Shown here: positions 7,484-17,201 of the stretch, one piece after another
How the letters are laid out: each line of letters starts with the position of its first letter
How positions within the stretch are numbered: position 1 is the first letter of the stretch
Assembly (NCBI GenBank): GCA_036787895.1
Contig: DAIQOK010000006.1
Location: 1 to 64,000, forward strand
Direction of reading: 5' to 3'
DNA: 64,000 bases
Source of the DNA: UBA7662 sp036787895
GTDB lineage: Bacteria > Bacteroidota > Bacteroidia > UBA7662
Position numbers and translations under genes: made by a program
Notes under the pieces: model-generated
Database searches by the model: none
Seen by the model: the letters and a program-made list of their open reading frames with translations, nothing else
Told to the model about the DNA's origin: nothing

Positions 7484-8452
7484 TTGAAAAAATCTGTTGA
7501 TTTACGAAAGGCGGCACAAAGGTCGTTGAAAATGGAAGCAGAAGCACTATTAAGTCTTGCAGAAAATCTAACTTCCGACTTTGAACGTGCTGTTTTAGCT
7601 ATTTATAACAGTCCTGGACGCCTGATTGTGACGGGAATAGGCAAGAGTGCTATTGTCGCGAATAAAATTGTTGCCACCTTAAATTCAACCGGAACCCCGG
7701 CTGTTTTTATGCATGCCGGTGATGCCGTTCATGGCGACCTGGGCATTATTCAGCGGGATGATGTAGTGCTTTGTCTGTCGCAGAGTGGTAACACCCCGGA
7801 AATTAAGGTGCTGGCTCCCATGTTACGTGCCGGCGGTAATGTCGTCATTGGCATGACAGGTTTTGCCGACTCGAGCCTGGCACAATACAGCGATATTCTG
7901 TTGCTAACCACCATCACCCAGGAAGCCTGTCCGCTAAACCTTGCGCCAACCACCAGCACCACCGTGCAAATGGCGCTGGGCGATGCCCTGGCCATAGCCT
8001 TGTTGGAGTACCGCGGCTTTACAGCAGCCGATTTCGCCCGTTACCATCCCGGTGGCGCTTTAGGCAAACGACTGTATTTGAAGGTAGATGATATTGTCAG
8101 GCAGAACCAGCAGCCGGCTGTTCAGGCCAGCGATGCGGTGAAAAAGGCAATAGTGGCCATATCCGGTAGCCGTTTAGGTGTTACCGCGGTTTTGGATGGT
8201 AAACAACTCATCGGAATTATTACCGATGGTGACTTGCGCCGTATGCTCGATAAATTTGAGCATATCGGAAATTTAACCGCGGCAGACATCATGACCGCGT
8301 CTCCCAAAACCCTGGAATTGGGAACATTGGCAGCCGATGCCATGGAAATGATTCGCAGGAACAAAATAACTCAGGTGTTTATTACAGATGCATCAGGAGG
8401 CTATGCCGGTGTGGTACATATCCATGATTTAATCAAAGAAGGTATCATTTAA
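7484..8452 (+). CDS. kdsD: D-arabinose 5-phosphate isomerase (KpsF/GutQ family)
   Basis: Converts ribulose 5-phosphate to arabinose 5-phosphate, the first committed step towards Kdo in the lipopolysaccharide core. An N-terminal SIS sugar-isomerase domain has VTGIGKSAIVANK, LSQSGNTPE and the family signature HPGGALGKRL. Two CBS domains follow (from about residue 205: VDDIVRQ ... GIITDGDLRRML; then MTASPKTLELGT ... VVHIHDL). The start is uncertain. The frame opens at TTG 7454, inside a -7 promoter box. TTG 7484 gives MKKSVDLRKAAQRSLKMEAE, matching the usual family N-terminus. ATG 7532 would remove the first helix. manC follows with its own -7 box. Confidence 0.88.
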   Translation: MKKSVDLRKAAQRSLKMEAEALLSLAENLTSDFERAVLAIYNSPGRLIVTGIGKSAIVANKIVATLNSTGTPAVFMHAGDAVHGDLGIIQRDDVVLCLSQSGNTPEIKVLAPMLRAGGNVVIGMTGFADSSLAQYSDILLLTTITQEACPLNLAPTTSTTVQMALGDALAIALLEYRGFTAADFARYHPGGALGKRLYLKVDDIVRQNQQPAVQASDAVKKAIVAISGSRLGVTAVLDGKQLIGIITDGDLRRMLDKFEHIGNLTAADIMTASPKTLELGTLAADAMEMIRRNKITQVFITDASGGYAGVVHIHDLIKEGII

Positions 8453-8475
8453 CAGGCAGGGCGACCGATATTCGC

Positions 8476-8483
8476 TAACTTTG
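8476..8483 (+). promoter_or_regulatory. Candidate -7 box (TAACTTTG) for manC
   Basis: TAACTTTG matches TAnnTTTG and sits 17 nt before the ATG at 8501, in the 48-nt gap after kdsD. No clear -33 element. Confidence 0.4.
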
Positions 8484-8500
8484 AGCAAAATGTTGAGCGT

Positions 8501-9577
8501 ATGAAACAGTATGTGGTCATCATGGCCGGCGGTATCGGCAGTCGGCTGTGGCCTGTTAGCACGCACCAACAACCCAAACAATTCCGTGATTTGCTGGGCA
8601 TTGGTAAATCACTTTTGCAGCTGGCCTACGAGAGAGCGATGTTGCTCACCGATACCGATCATATCCTTGTTGTTTCGAATACACAATGGGTATCGTTACT
8701 CAAGGAACAACTGCCCGATATACCGGAAAACTGCCTGGTGGTTGAACCCTTACGTAGAAATACAGCTACTGCTACGCTCTATGCCCTGAATAAAATCGCT
8801 AATCTGGAGCCTGAGGCAGTGGTGACCATTATGCCATCGGACCACGTGGTGCTCGAAGACAAGAAGTTTACCGCCACCATTCAGCAGGCGGTAAAATATG
8901 TGAGTCATCATCCCGAAATACTGACCGTAGGTATCAAGGCTTCCCGGCCTGAAGTAAATTATGGCTACATCCAATATCTGCCCGAAAGCAAAACATCGCC
9001 CATTCATACCATTAAAACGTTCACCGAAAAACCAACGGCCGAAATAGCCAATACTTTTATTCGGTCGGGCGACTTTTTATGGTACTCGGGCATTAAAATA
9101 GCCCGTTTGAGCATATTACTGCAGGCATTTGCTGATAATCTGCCCGAAACTTACCAACTCTTTGAAGAGGTCCGACCCTATTTGAACGCCTCAGAAGAAA
9201 AACGTTGTATCGATAAAATTTATCCGCAAAGTGAGGGCGTGCCTTTTCGGCAGGCAATATTGTACAAGGCCACCAATGTGAAGGTTATCATTGGTCATTT
9301 TTCCTGGACCGATATTACCCTGTGGGGTGAGTTGTACGATGTTCACGAAAAGGACTATATGGGCAATGCAGCCAATGGGAAACAAGTGATGATGTATAAT
9401 TCTTCCAATTGTTTGGTCCAGATTGCCTCTGATAAATTGGTGCTTATTAATGGTTTGGATGATTTTATTATTGCGGAATCGTCGAAAGGTTTGGTGATTT
9501 GTCCGAGAAATAAGGAACACGAAATCCGGTCGATGTTACTTGAATTAAAAAGAGATGTTGCCGATAAATACCTGTAA
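8501..9577 (+). CDS. manC: Mannose-1-phosphate guanylyltransferase
   Basis: Makes GDP-mannose from mannose 1-phosphate and GTP for polysaccharide and glycan synthesis. The 358 residues form a single nucleotidyltransferase domain without the C-terminal isomerase domain of longer ManC proteins. The N-terminal signature is MAGGIGSRLWPVS, where Ser replaces the more common Thr of GGxGTRLWP. Further family motifs are VVEPLRRNTA, IMPSDHVV, the FTEKP loop, and FSWTDITLWGELYD near the end of the domain. It lies next to kdsD, so two nucleotide-sugar or Kdo supply genes sit side by side, although each seems to have its own -7 box. Confidence 0.9.
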   Translation: MKQYVVIMAGGIGSRLWPVSTHQQPKQFRDLLGIGKSLLQLAYERAMLLTDTDHILVVSNTQWVSLLKEQLPDIPENCLVVEPLRRNTATATLYALNKIANLEPEAVVTIMPSDHVVLEDKKFTATIQQAVKYVSHHPEILTVGIKASRPEVNYGYIQYLPESKTSPIHTIKTFTEKPTAEIANTFIRSGDFLWYSGIKIARLSILLQAFADNLPETYQLFEEVRPYLNASEEKRCIDKIYPQSEGVPFRQAILYKATNVKVIIGHFSWTDITLWGELYDVHEKDYMGNAANGKQVMMYNSSNCLVQIASDKLVLINGLDDFIIAESSKGLVICPRNKEHEIRSMLLELKRDVADKYL

Positions 9578-9619
9578 TAAATTAAAATTATGTCGTTAAA
9601 TCGACAATAAACAGCTTAT

Positions 9620-10978
9620 ATGAAACGGTTTGCTTTATTGTTTTCCCTTTTTTTGCCTCTTGGAATTTTGGCTCAAGTTAATGATGATGCCTTTAGGTTA
9701 CGTGCAGCCCACATTTACACCGATCCAATCGCACTCCTGGAATACAGAGGCCAGGTAAGTGGGATCCGATTCGATATTCCATTACCGGAGGGTACAATTG
9801 AGGAAGGCATTATTGTCCGTACCCAGTCCAACGACCGTTTGTTGAATTACACCATACAAGAGATAGTTACGACCGAATTCAAACGACCTATTCGGGGTAA
9901 ATTGGAGTTTTTGAAAGAAAATATCGGCTATTCTGTTGCTGTAGAGGTATTCGAAGGCAGAGAGAGTGTAGCTTACAATGGCGAAATTCAAGCCCTTGAT
10001 GAACAATCGGAACTCCTGTTTTTGAAAACCAATAATTCAATAGAGGTTATACCGATTGCCAATATTCAGCATATGAACGGTGGTCGGGGTTTAAATCTAA
10101 GTGTTAAACAAACGAGCAGCTCCCGTCAGTTGAGTGTGTTTTTTGTGGGCGAAGTTGACAACGAAGTACTGACCGTTCTTTTGCCCAATGCTAAAATTAT
10201 AGCCGAATCCAATTTTTTGCTTGACTTTGACAAAGCTAAAACCGAACTGAGTCTGGATATCCGGCTACACTCGGTTGTTGCACTGAACAACATCAGTGTA
10301 TACTATTATGGCCAGCCATTCAAACAACTTGATGCAGGCGAGTACAGTGCCCAAGCTGCATTTCAACTTTCAGGTATCAGTTTGCCTGCCAAACAACAAA
10401 TGAGTTACCAGGTCATGGCCAGCGCTGTAGAGTTGTCGTTGAGTGATGTGGTAGAAGTTGGTGCCTGGGAGCCGGGAAATTCTGCCTTAAGTCAGACAGC
10501 GCGCGGCCTAAGGACCCTGGCCATACAGAACAGCAGTCCGATGAACTGGTTTTCAGCAGCTATTTTTGAGCGGAAATCGCGTTCACTCGGTCGTATACCG
10601 GGACTTATGCCGGTCACCATAAAAGGCAAAGATGCTAAGCTGGAATATGGCCGTTCACCGTTTGTAATCAACGACAATGCCCGATTGGTTAAGGTAACCA
10701 AAAAAGCCATCACCATAAGCGGCATGAAATACGACAGCTATCTATTCGAGGGTAAAATCGATATCCGCAATACCGGTGGTGAAGCAGGTCGTGTGAAAAT
10801 CATCAAACAGGCGGTGCCTGAAAACAAACGGAATTATTGGTTTGCCAATGTTTTTACCGACCTAAAAGGCAAAAACAAACAAGAAATTACCAGACTTGAA
10901 TATGAGGTGAAGGTGGAGGCCAACGATGCTACCTTTTACCGCTATAAATACGAATTGCTCGTGCCTTCCGACAATTAA
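9620..10978 (+). CDS. Exported protein of unknown function, possibly DUF4139-like
   Basis: Secreted or periplasmic protein of 452 residues with a signal peptide (MKRFALLFSLFLPLGILAQ). It has no transmembrane segment after the signal, no cysteine-rich region and no catalytic motif I recognise. The sequence is beta-rich. The C-terminal half has the logic of DUF4139 proteins, with a short strand introducing a fixed value (GLMPVTIKG), then a repeated-strand domain with a 'GKIDIRNTGGEAGRVKI' pattern. The N-terminal coiled region of typical DUF4139 proteins is not evident, so this assignment is weak. The gene lies 42 nt after manC and ends at a strong terminator. No sorting domain is visible, so it probably stays periplasmic. 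Confidence 0.6.
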   Translation: MKRFALLFSLFLPLGILAQVNDDAFRLRAAHIYTDPIALLEYRGQVSGIRFDIPLPEGTIEEGIIVRTQSNDRLLNYTIQEIVTTEFKRPIRGKLEFLKENIGYSVAVEVFEGRESVAYNGEIQALDEQSELLFLKTNNSIEVIPIANIQHMNGGRGLNLSVKQTSSSRQLSVFFVGEVDNEVLTVLLPNAKIIAESNFLLDFDKAKTELSLDIRLHSVVALNNISVYYYGQPFKQLDAGEYSAQAAFQLSGISLPAKQQMSYQVMASAVELSLSDVVEVGAWEPGNSALSQTARGLRTLAIQNSSPMNWFSAAIFERKSRSLGRIPGLMPVTIKGKDAKLEYGRSPFVINDNARLVKVTKKAITISGMKYDSYLFEGKIDIRNTGGEAGRVKIIKQAVPENKRNYWFANVFTDLKGKNKQEITRLEYEVKVEANDATFYRYKYELLVPSDN

Positions 10979-10993
10979 TTTTGAATTGGATAT

Positions 10994-11029
10994 AAAAAAG
11001 GGCTGTTCATCAATGAACAGCCCTTTTTT
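10994..11029. terminator. Bidirectional intrinsic terminator
   Basis: A 17-bp inverted repeat (aaaaaagggctgttcat / atgaacagccctttttt) with a 2-nt centre. It lies between the exported unknown protein gene (+) and the TonB-dependent receptor gene (-) and is suited to both. Confidence 0.9.
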
Positions 11030-11042
11030 ATTCACTGTGCGT

Positions 11043-13463
11043 TCAAAAGCTAAGATACAAATTCAACATAAAATTCCGACCAGCCTGGGGATACACGTAA
11101 ACTTCATTCACCAGATTGCCATCAAACAGATAAGGATAAACATAACCATTGGAGACATATCGCAAGTCCAGTAAGTTGTTTACCATGAGGGCAAGCCGTG
11201 CCTCTTTAAACAAATTTTTGACCGACATGGTGTATTCCACCCGAAGGTCATTGAGTAAATAGGCGTCAATTTTACGATCGGCCAATCCGCTGTTGTCGGC
11301 ATACTGATTACCGACATACTTGGTTTGTAACGCGATTTCCAGGCCACGCCTCGGTTGGAATTGTAAAATACTTGCGGCAATTACTGCAGGGGAGAAGGCA
11401 ATAGGGGTATTGTTCCGTGTTGCCAGAAGTACATTGTCGAGATAGTCGAATTGGTCATCGTAACTGTCAACAAATTCAGCATAAGACTGCAAACGGCTAT
11501 CACTGAAGGTTGCATTGGCCGACCAACGCAATTGCCGATTGATTTGGAGGCCATATTCTATTTCTACCCCTGCCCGATAACTGCGAGCTACGTTGCGCCG
11601 AATATAAGCACCTACATCGTTCACCTGACCGGTGAGTACGAGTTGGTCGTAATAGTCCATATAATAGGCATTCACTTGCAACTGCTGTTTGTTACCCTGC
11701 CAGCGATAGCCGGCTTCATAGTCTATTAATCGTTCTGAACGTGGGCGACTGGCGGGCGTAGATTCAGTAAAATCATCTCTCACTGGCTCCCGGTTGGCCA
11801 CGGCTATAGAAAAATAAGCAGTTTGGCGACTGTTGATGCGGTAATGTAAACCTGCTTTGGGGTTGAAGAAGAGAAAATTGGCCGACTGGGTCACATTGTT
11901 CAACTCGTTATCGAAGCCCAGAAAGCTGTAGTCGACGCCACGTATTTGTACATCTCCAAAAAGCTGGATGCCCTTGCCGAGACTGTATTCTGCTTTTGCG
12001 AAGAGGTTATAATCGGTTTTGACGGCATTATTGTCATAATAGCGATCCCGAATCTGACTGTTCCCGGCAAATCGTGCCCATATTACTTCGCCAAAGTGGT
12101 CGCCATCGTAACGGTACCAGCCACCACCGGTAACTACTTCCAAACCACCCAGGGTATAAGTTGCATTTACCAGCGCGCCATAAAAGTCGTTATCCAGCCA
12201 GCGGCGACGGATGAGGTCGCTTCGGCGTATGGTATCGCTGCCCACAATAACCGGCATTATCTGGTAATTCGACAAGCGGTCGTTGCCCCTATATTGTTCA
12301 AAATAGCCTTTTCCTTTGGTATAGAAGAGGGTGGTATTAATTTTCCAGCGATTGCTTAAGTCGTAGGTGTAGAGCAATTGGAAATAATCCTGGCGGTAGT
12401 TGTCGGTTTCGTTGTCGTAAAATTGGATGCTGCCGTCGGGTGCCTGATAACTGCCTCCTGAATTGAAAGTGCGGTTGGTGGCAAGTGAATCGCGTAATAA
12501 GCCGTTCCAAGCCTGGTAGGTTCGCTGGTTACCACCAAAATAGTTGAAGCGAAACACACTTTTTTTGCCATAACGAGCGGCACTTATACCATAGGAGCTC
12601 AAGTCGCTGAAGGCACGATCGATATAGCCGTCGCTGGTGATGCGCGATAAACGCCCATCTACTACCCAACCATTGCTCATCAGGCCGGTTCCGAAAAGTA
12701 TTTGTTGTCGTTGGGAATTAAAACTACCGTATCCAAGCCCCAGGCGTGCATAACTGCTATCGATGAGGGCATTGGTCTGGAGGTTGAGTGAGGCACCAAA
12801 TGCCCCGGAACCGTTGGTAGATGTTCCCACGCCACGTTGCAGCTGAATGCTATTGGTGCTGCTGGCAAAATCGGGTGTATTTACCCAAAATACACCATGA
12901 CTTTCAGCATCATTCACAGGTACACCATTGATAGTGACATTGATACGCGTTGGATCACTGCCCCTGACCCGAATGCCGGTATAACCTATACCTGCACCGG
13001 CATCGCTGGTCACTACTACCGATGGGGTGAGCTGGAGTAGATAAGGCAAATCCTGTCCGTGATTTTGTTCGGCTATGTCACTGGCATCGAGATTACTTTG
13101 GGCAACCGGCGTTTGTTTGCCTGCCCGGTTGGCACGTACGATAATTTCGTCGCTGAGCTTTACAGCCGGTTCCAGGCTGAGATTGATACTGGTATCGCGC
13201 TGCAATTGGATTTGGATGAGCCGGGTGGCATAGCCGAGGTAGCGGACTTCGAGCTGTTGGGTACCGGCATCGAGTCGTTTGAAGCTAAAACGGCCATTGC
13301 GGTCGGTGGCGGTACCACTCACACTGCCTTTGAGCTGTAGCGTAGCGCCGGCGAGAGGTTGTTGCGTTTGGGCGTCGGTAATGAGGCCTGTTAGCTGGAT
13401 TTGTGCCAGCGACTGCAAGGAAAGCAGCAAAGTAGCCAGGCAGAGGTAAAAGGGTTTGCGCAT
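11043..13463 (-). CDS. TonB-dependent outer-membrane receptor, TPP-riboswitch controlled (candidate thiamin uptake)
   Basis: Active importer of 806 residues in the outer membrane, powered by TonB. A signal peptide (MRKPFYLCLATLLLSLQSLAQ) precedes a carboxypeptidase-regulatory-like domain at about residues 22-95 (LTGLITDAQTQQPLAGATL, SFKRLDAGTQQLEVRYLGY). A plug domain follows (residues ~110-230: GIRVRGSDPTRINVTINGVP, QLQRGVGTSTNGSGAFGAS), then a 22-strand-type barrel ending in ...NFMLNLYLSF. A TPP riboswitch lies 60 nt upstream on the same strand, so the expected substrate is thiamin, its phosphates or a pyrimidine/thiazole precursor. That is an inference from regulation, and receptors of this kind with THI elements are known in Bacteroidota. 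No thi gene and no inner-membrane transporter is present nearby. Confidence 0.9.
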   Translation of the reverse strand: MRKPFYLCLATLLLSLQSLAQIQLTGLITDAQTQQPLAGATLQLKGSVSGTATDRNGRFSFKRLDAGTQQLEVRYLGYATRLIQIQLQRDTSINLSLEPAVKLSDEIIVRANRAGKQTPVAQSNLDASDIAEQNHGQDLPYLLQLTPSVVVTSDAGAGIGYTGIRVRGSDPTRINVTINGVPVNDAESHGVFWVNTPDFASSTNSIQLQRGVGTSTNGSGAFGASLNLQTNALIDSSYARLGLGYGSFNSQRQQILFGTGLMSNGWVVDGRLSRITSDGYIDRAFSDLSSYGISAARYGKKSVFRFNYFGGNQRTYQAWNGLLRDSLATNRTFNSGGSYQAPDGSIQFYDNETDNYRQDYFQLLYTYDLSNRWKINTTLFYTKGKGYFEQYRGNDRLSNYQIMPVIVGSDTIRRSDLIRRRWLDNDFYGALVNATYTLGGLEVVTGGGWYRYDGDHFGEVIWARFAGNSQIRDRYYDNNAVKTDYNLFAKAEYSLGKGIQLFGDVQIRGVDYSFLGFDNELNNVTQSANFLFFNPKAGLHYRINSRQTAYFSIAVANREPVRDDFTESTPASRPRSERLIDYEAGYRWQGNKQQLQVNAYYMDYYDQLVLTGQVNDVGAYIRRNVARSYRAGVEIEYGLQINRQLRWSANATFSDSRLQSYAEFVDSYDDQFDYLDNVLLATRNNTPIAFSPAVIAASILQFQPRRGLEIALQTKYVGNQYADNSGLADRKIDAYLLNDLRVEYTMSVKNLFKEARLALMVNNLLDLRYVSNGYVYPYLFDGNLVNEVYVYPQAGRNFMLNLYLSF

Positions 13464-13526
13464 TTGTAAAACTTATAGGTTTAAACAAATCGCTCACCAG
13501 GGGCAAGTAAGCAAATAATTGAAAAT

Positions 13527-13620
13527 ACATCCTCCCTTCGCCGGCATTACCCGGATCAGGTTCAATGGGTATGATCTCAGCACCCGCGCTGCAGCGTGGG
13601 GCACCCCTTAAGACGGGGCG
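13527..13620 (-). promoter_or_regulatory. TPP riboswitch (THI element)
   Basis: Read on the minus strand from 13620, the conserved THI core is unmistakable: GGGGTGCC, then CTGAGATCATACCC, then GAACCTGATCCGGGTAATG and CCGGCGAAGGGA. These are the pyrimidine-sensing and pyrophosphate-sensing helices in the correct order. The element ends about 60 nt before the ATG of the TonB-dependent receptor at 13463. Binding of thiamin pyrophosphate should repress that gene. The expression platform is not obvious, and no clear terminator hairpin is seen between the element and the ATG. The rest of the 416-nt gene-free stretch (13621-13879) holds only the secA -7 box and no other feature I can support. Confidence 0.96.
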
Positions 13621-13843
13621 AAGATAAGGGGGATTTTGAATTTTGCAGGTAATTTTGGGTAGACATTTTTCGATTTTAACCGAAGCCAAGGAGCTGTAGA
13701 GGTCGCTTTGTCCGAAGCAACTGACAGGCTGGCAGGGGATAGACCCGGTAGCTCGACTGGCTTTATCTTTGACTATGCGATGGTGCATTCGGGTGAACCT
13801 TGTGATTTGCTGTTGAAAATTCCACAGCCAGTCGTTTTTTGGA

Positions 13844-13851
13844 TAACTTTG
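13844..13851 (+). promoter_or_regulatory. Candidate -7 box (TAACTTTG) for secA
   Basis: TAACTTTG fits the Bacteroidota TAnnTTTG consensus, 28 nt upstream of the secA ATG at 13880. No well-spaced -33 TTG is seen. Confidence 0.45.
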
Positions 13852-13879
13852 CCATGTTTGCCCATAATCAAACTTTTGC

Positions 13880-16800
13880 ATGATCAATCTGCTTAACAAA
13901 GCCATTACCAGTATTTTCGGAAACAAGTCCGATCGCGATATAAAAAGTGTATTGCCCTTAGTCGCTCAGATTAATGCCGAGTACGCCAAACTCAGCGCTT
14001 TGAGCAACGACCAGCTTCGCGCCAAAACCACTGAATTTAAACAGCGTATCCGGGAATTTTTAAAGGCCACCGACGATGAAATGGCTGCTTTACGTGCTCA
14101 AGCCGAAAAGGTGGATGAAGCAGAGGTAGAGCTCAAATTTGAAGCCTACGAAAAAGTAGATGCGCTCTCCAAAACACGCGACAAACAAATCGAAGACATA
14201 CTCAATCAGTTGTTGCCCGAGGCTTTCGCCGTTGTGAAAGAAACCGCCCGCCGTCTGACCGAAAACGAGGAAATCAAAGTTACGGCCACCGATTTTGACC
14301 GAGAATTGGCTACAACCAAGGATTTTGTCCGCATAGAAGGCGAGACTGCTATCTGGAAAAACCGTTGGCAAGCAGCGGGCACTGAGGTAGTCTGGAATAT
14401 GGTGCATTACGATGTACAGCTCATCGGTGGTATCGTCTTGCACCAGGGTAAAATTTCGGAAATGGCTACGGGTGAAGGTAAAACCCTGGTTTCTACCTTG
14501 CCTGCCTACCTGAATGCCCTTGCGGGTGAAGGGGTACATATTGTCACCGTAAACGATTATCTCTCTCGTCGTGACTCAGAATGGAATGGCCCGCTGTTTC
14601 AGTTCCATGGCTTACAGGTTGACTGTATTGATAAACACCAGCCTAATTCGCCTGCACGTCGGAAAGCCTACAAAGCCGATATTACTTACGGCACCAACAA
14701 TGAATTTGGTTTCGACTATCTGCGCGACAATATGGCGCGTTTCCCGGAAGAGCTGGTGCAGCGCAAACACCACTACGCCATGGTGGATGAGGTCGACTCG
14801 GTTCTCATCGACGATGCCCGTACACCCCTCATCATCAGTGGTCCGGTGCCCCGTGGCGATATTCACGAGTTTGCAGTGCTCAAACCACGCATCGAACGTC
14901 TCGTAGATGCTCAAAAACGTTATTTGAACACCGCCTTGGCCGATGCCAAAAAACTTTTTGCCGAAGGCAAAACAGAGCAGGCTGGTTTACCCCTCTATCG
15001 TGCTTTCCGTGGTTTGCCTAAAAATAAGGCCCTTATCAAATTTTTGAGTGAACCCGGTGTACGTGCCTTAATGCAAAAAACTGAGGCGCATTATCTGCAA
15101 GACCAGCAAAAGGAAATGCATAAAGCTGATGCTGAGCTCTTTTTTGTCATCGACGAAAAAAACAACACCATCGAACTCACCGAAAAAGGCATTGAACTAA
15201 TTACAGCCGATGGTGAAGATCCACACTTCTTCATCATGCCTGATGTTGGTGCCATGGTGGCAGAAATCGAAAGACTCGATATTACGGCTACCGAAAAGGC
15301 CGATCGTAAATCAAAATTGATGCTCGACTTCCAGGAGAAGTCGGAACGTATCCATACCATCAATCAATTGCTGAAAGCGTATACCCTCTTTGAAAGAGAT
15401 GTGGAGTATATCGTCGACAGCAACAAAGTAAAAATTGTAGACGAACAAACTGGTCGTGTACTCGACGGTCGTCGCTATTCCGACGGTCTCCACCAGGCCA
15501 TCGAAGCCAAAGAAAATGTAAAGGTGGAAGCCGCTACCCAAACTTTTGCGACAGTTACGCTGCAGAACTACTTCCGCATGTACCACAAACTGGCCGGTAT
15601 GACCGGTACAGCTGAAACCGAAGCCGGTGAGTTGTGGGAAATTTACAAGCTGGATGTGGTGGTGATTCCGACTAACCGGCCGATTGTCCGTAAAGACCAG
15701 GAAGACCTTGTTTACAAAACCATACGCGAAAAGTACAATGCTGTTATCGAGGAAATCGACAAGCTGGTTGCGGCGGGCCGTCCGATTCTTGTGGGTACTA
15801 CTTCGGTTGAAACTTCCGAATTGTTGAGCCGCATGCTCACTTTACGCAAAATCAAACACAACGTCCTTAATGCCAAACAACACCAGCGAGAGGCCGATAT
15901 TGTTGCCGAGGCCGGTCAGGCGGGCACGGTGACCATTGCCACGAATATGGCTGGTCGCGGTACCGACATCAAACTCGGACCTGGTGTAAAAGAAGCCGGA
16001 GGTTTGGCCATCATCGGTACCGAACGTCATGAATCCCGCCGCGTCGACCGCCAGTTGCGTGGTCGTGCCGGTCGCCAGGGTGACCCGGGTTCGTCGCAGT
16101 TTTTTGTCGCGCTCGAAGACAATCTGATGCGCCTTTTCGGCTCAGAACGTATTTCGGGTATTATGGATCGTTTTGGTTACAAGGAAGGCGAAGTGATTCA
16201 GCATTCAATGATTACGAAATCAATCGAACGCGCCCAGAAAAAAGTAGAGGAAAACAACTTTGGCATACGCAAACGATTGTTGGAGTACGATGACGTGATG
16301 AATTCTCAGCGGGAAGTCATCTACAAAAAACGTCGTCATGCCTTGTATGGTGATCGCCTGAGCATCGACATCAACAATATGTTTAGCGATGTGGCCGGCG
16401 AGCTCATGGAGCGCAATCACGAAGATGGCGACTATGAGGCTTTCCAATTGGATGTAATTCGTCAGTTTGGAATTGAGACGGGCATTACGGAAGAGCAGTT
16501 CAAAAAGGATAAGGTTGAAGTGCTGGCCAACCAATTATTTGAAGCAGCCTTTGCCAATTACCAAGAACGCAACCGCCGCATAGCCGAATTAGCTTTGCCT
16601 GTGATTAAGGGTGTATTTGAAGAGAAAGGAAGTCAGGTCGAGAACATTGTTGTGCCTTTCCAGGTGGGCAATAAAAACATTCAAATTGGGGTAAATCTGA
16701 AGAAGGCTTACGAAACCAATTGTCATGAAATACTTGTTGAATTCGAAAAGGCGATGGTGCTGCATCTGATTGATGAGAGCTGGAAAGAACACCTTCGGGA

Positions 16801-17200
16801 AATGGACGACTTGAAGCAGTCGGTTCAGAACGCTGTTTACGAACAGAAGGACCCCTTGGTCATCTATAAAATGGAATCGTTCGAACTGTTCCGTAAAATG
16901 CTGGCGACTGTGAATGCCGAGATTGTTTCGAACCTGGTTCAGGCCCGCATTCCGGTAGATGAGCCTTCGCAGCTTCAGGAAGCGCGGCCGCGTCCAGTGG
17001 CGGCTGCCCAACAAATGACCGCGAATAAACCGGCGTATACTTCGAGTAGTAGTGCAGCCGGGGCAACGCAGCCGGCTCAACATGCGCCGCAGCCGCAACA
17101 AGTACCGCTGCGGGTAGGTCCAAAGGTTGGCCGCAACGATCCTTGTCCATGTGGCAGTGGCAAAAAATTCAAAAGCTGTCACGGTCAGAACGAAGCTTAA
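13880..17200 (+). CDS. secA: Preprotein translocase ATPase SecA
   Basis: Motor ATPase that drives unfolded precursors through SecYEG. It has 1106 residues, longer than the ~900 of E. coli but usual in Bacteroidota because of insertions. Walker A MATGEGKTLVSTLPAYL lies near residue 195. The YGTNNEFGFDYLRDNM and VDEVDSVLIDDARTPLIISG motifs follow, with the preprotein cross-linking domain after them. The second motor lobe has ATNMAGRGTDIKLG and RQLRGRAGRQGDPGSSQFF. A Pro/Gln/Ala-rich linker leads to the C-terminal zinc-binding SEC-C motif (DPCPCGSGKKFKSCHG, about residues 1084-1100), which binds SecB or ribosomes in other species. deoC begins one base after the stop, so secA heads an operon with deoC, a SPOR protein and an M20 peptidase. 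Confidence 0.97.
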   Translation: MINLLNKAITSIFGNKSDRDIKSVLPLVAQINAEYAKLSALSNDQLRAKTTEFKQRIREFLKATDDEMAALRAQAEKVDEAEVELKFEAYEKVDALSKTRDKQIEDILNQLLPEAFAVVKETARRLTENEEIKVTATDFDRELATTKDFVRIEGETAIWKNRWQAAGTEVVWNMVHYDVQLIGGIVLHQGKISEMATGEGKTLVSTLPAYLNALAGEGVHIVTVNDYLSRRDSEWNGPLFQFHGLQVDCIDKHQPNSPARRKAYKADITYGTNNEFGFDYLRDNMARFPEELVQRKHHYAMVDEVDSVLIDDARTPLIISGPVPRGDIHEFAVLKPRIERLVDAQKRYLNTALADAKKLFAEGKTEQAGLPLYRAFRGLPKNKALIKFLSEPGVRALMQKTEAHYLQDQQKEMHKADAELFFVIDEKNNTIELTEKGIELITADGEDPHFFIMPDVGAMVAEIERLDITATEKADRKSKLMLDFQEKSERIHTINQLLKAYTLFERDVEYIVDSNKVKIVDEQTGRVLDGRRYSDGLHQAIEAKENVKVEAATQTFATVTLQNYFRMYHKLAGMTGTAETEAGELWEIYKLDVVVIPTNRPIVRKDQEDLVYKTIREKYNAVIEEIDKLVAAGRPILVGTTSVETSELLSRMLTLRKIKHNVLNAKQHQREADIVAEAGQAGTVTIATNMAGRGTDIKLGPGVKEAGGLAIIGTERHESRRVDRQLRGRAGRQGDPGSSQFFVALEDNLMRLFGSERISGIMDRFGYKEGEVIQHSMITKSIERAQKKVEENNFGIRKRLLEYDDVMNSQREVIYKKRRHALYGDRLSIDINNMFSDVAGELMERNHEDGDYEAFQLDVIRQFGIETGITEEQFKKDKVEVLANQLFEAAFANYQERNRRIAELALPVIKGVFEEKGSQVENIVVPFQVGNKNIQIGVNLKKAYETNCHEILVEFEKAMVLHLIDESWKEHLREMDDLKQSVQNAVYEQKDPLVIYKMESFELFRKMLATVNAEIVSNLVQARIPVDEPSQLQEARPRPVAAAQQMTANKPAYTSSSSAAGATQPAQHAPQPQQVPLRVGPKVGRNDPCPCGSGKKFKSCHGQNEA

Positions 17201-17201
17201 T

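Noticed and set aside
13285..13926. 213-residue minus-strand frame spanning receptor start and riboswitch
   Set aside because: It runs through the TPP riboswitch and into secA with no family features; the receptor is read in another frame.
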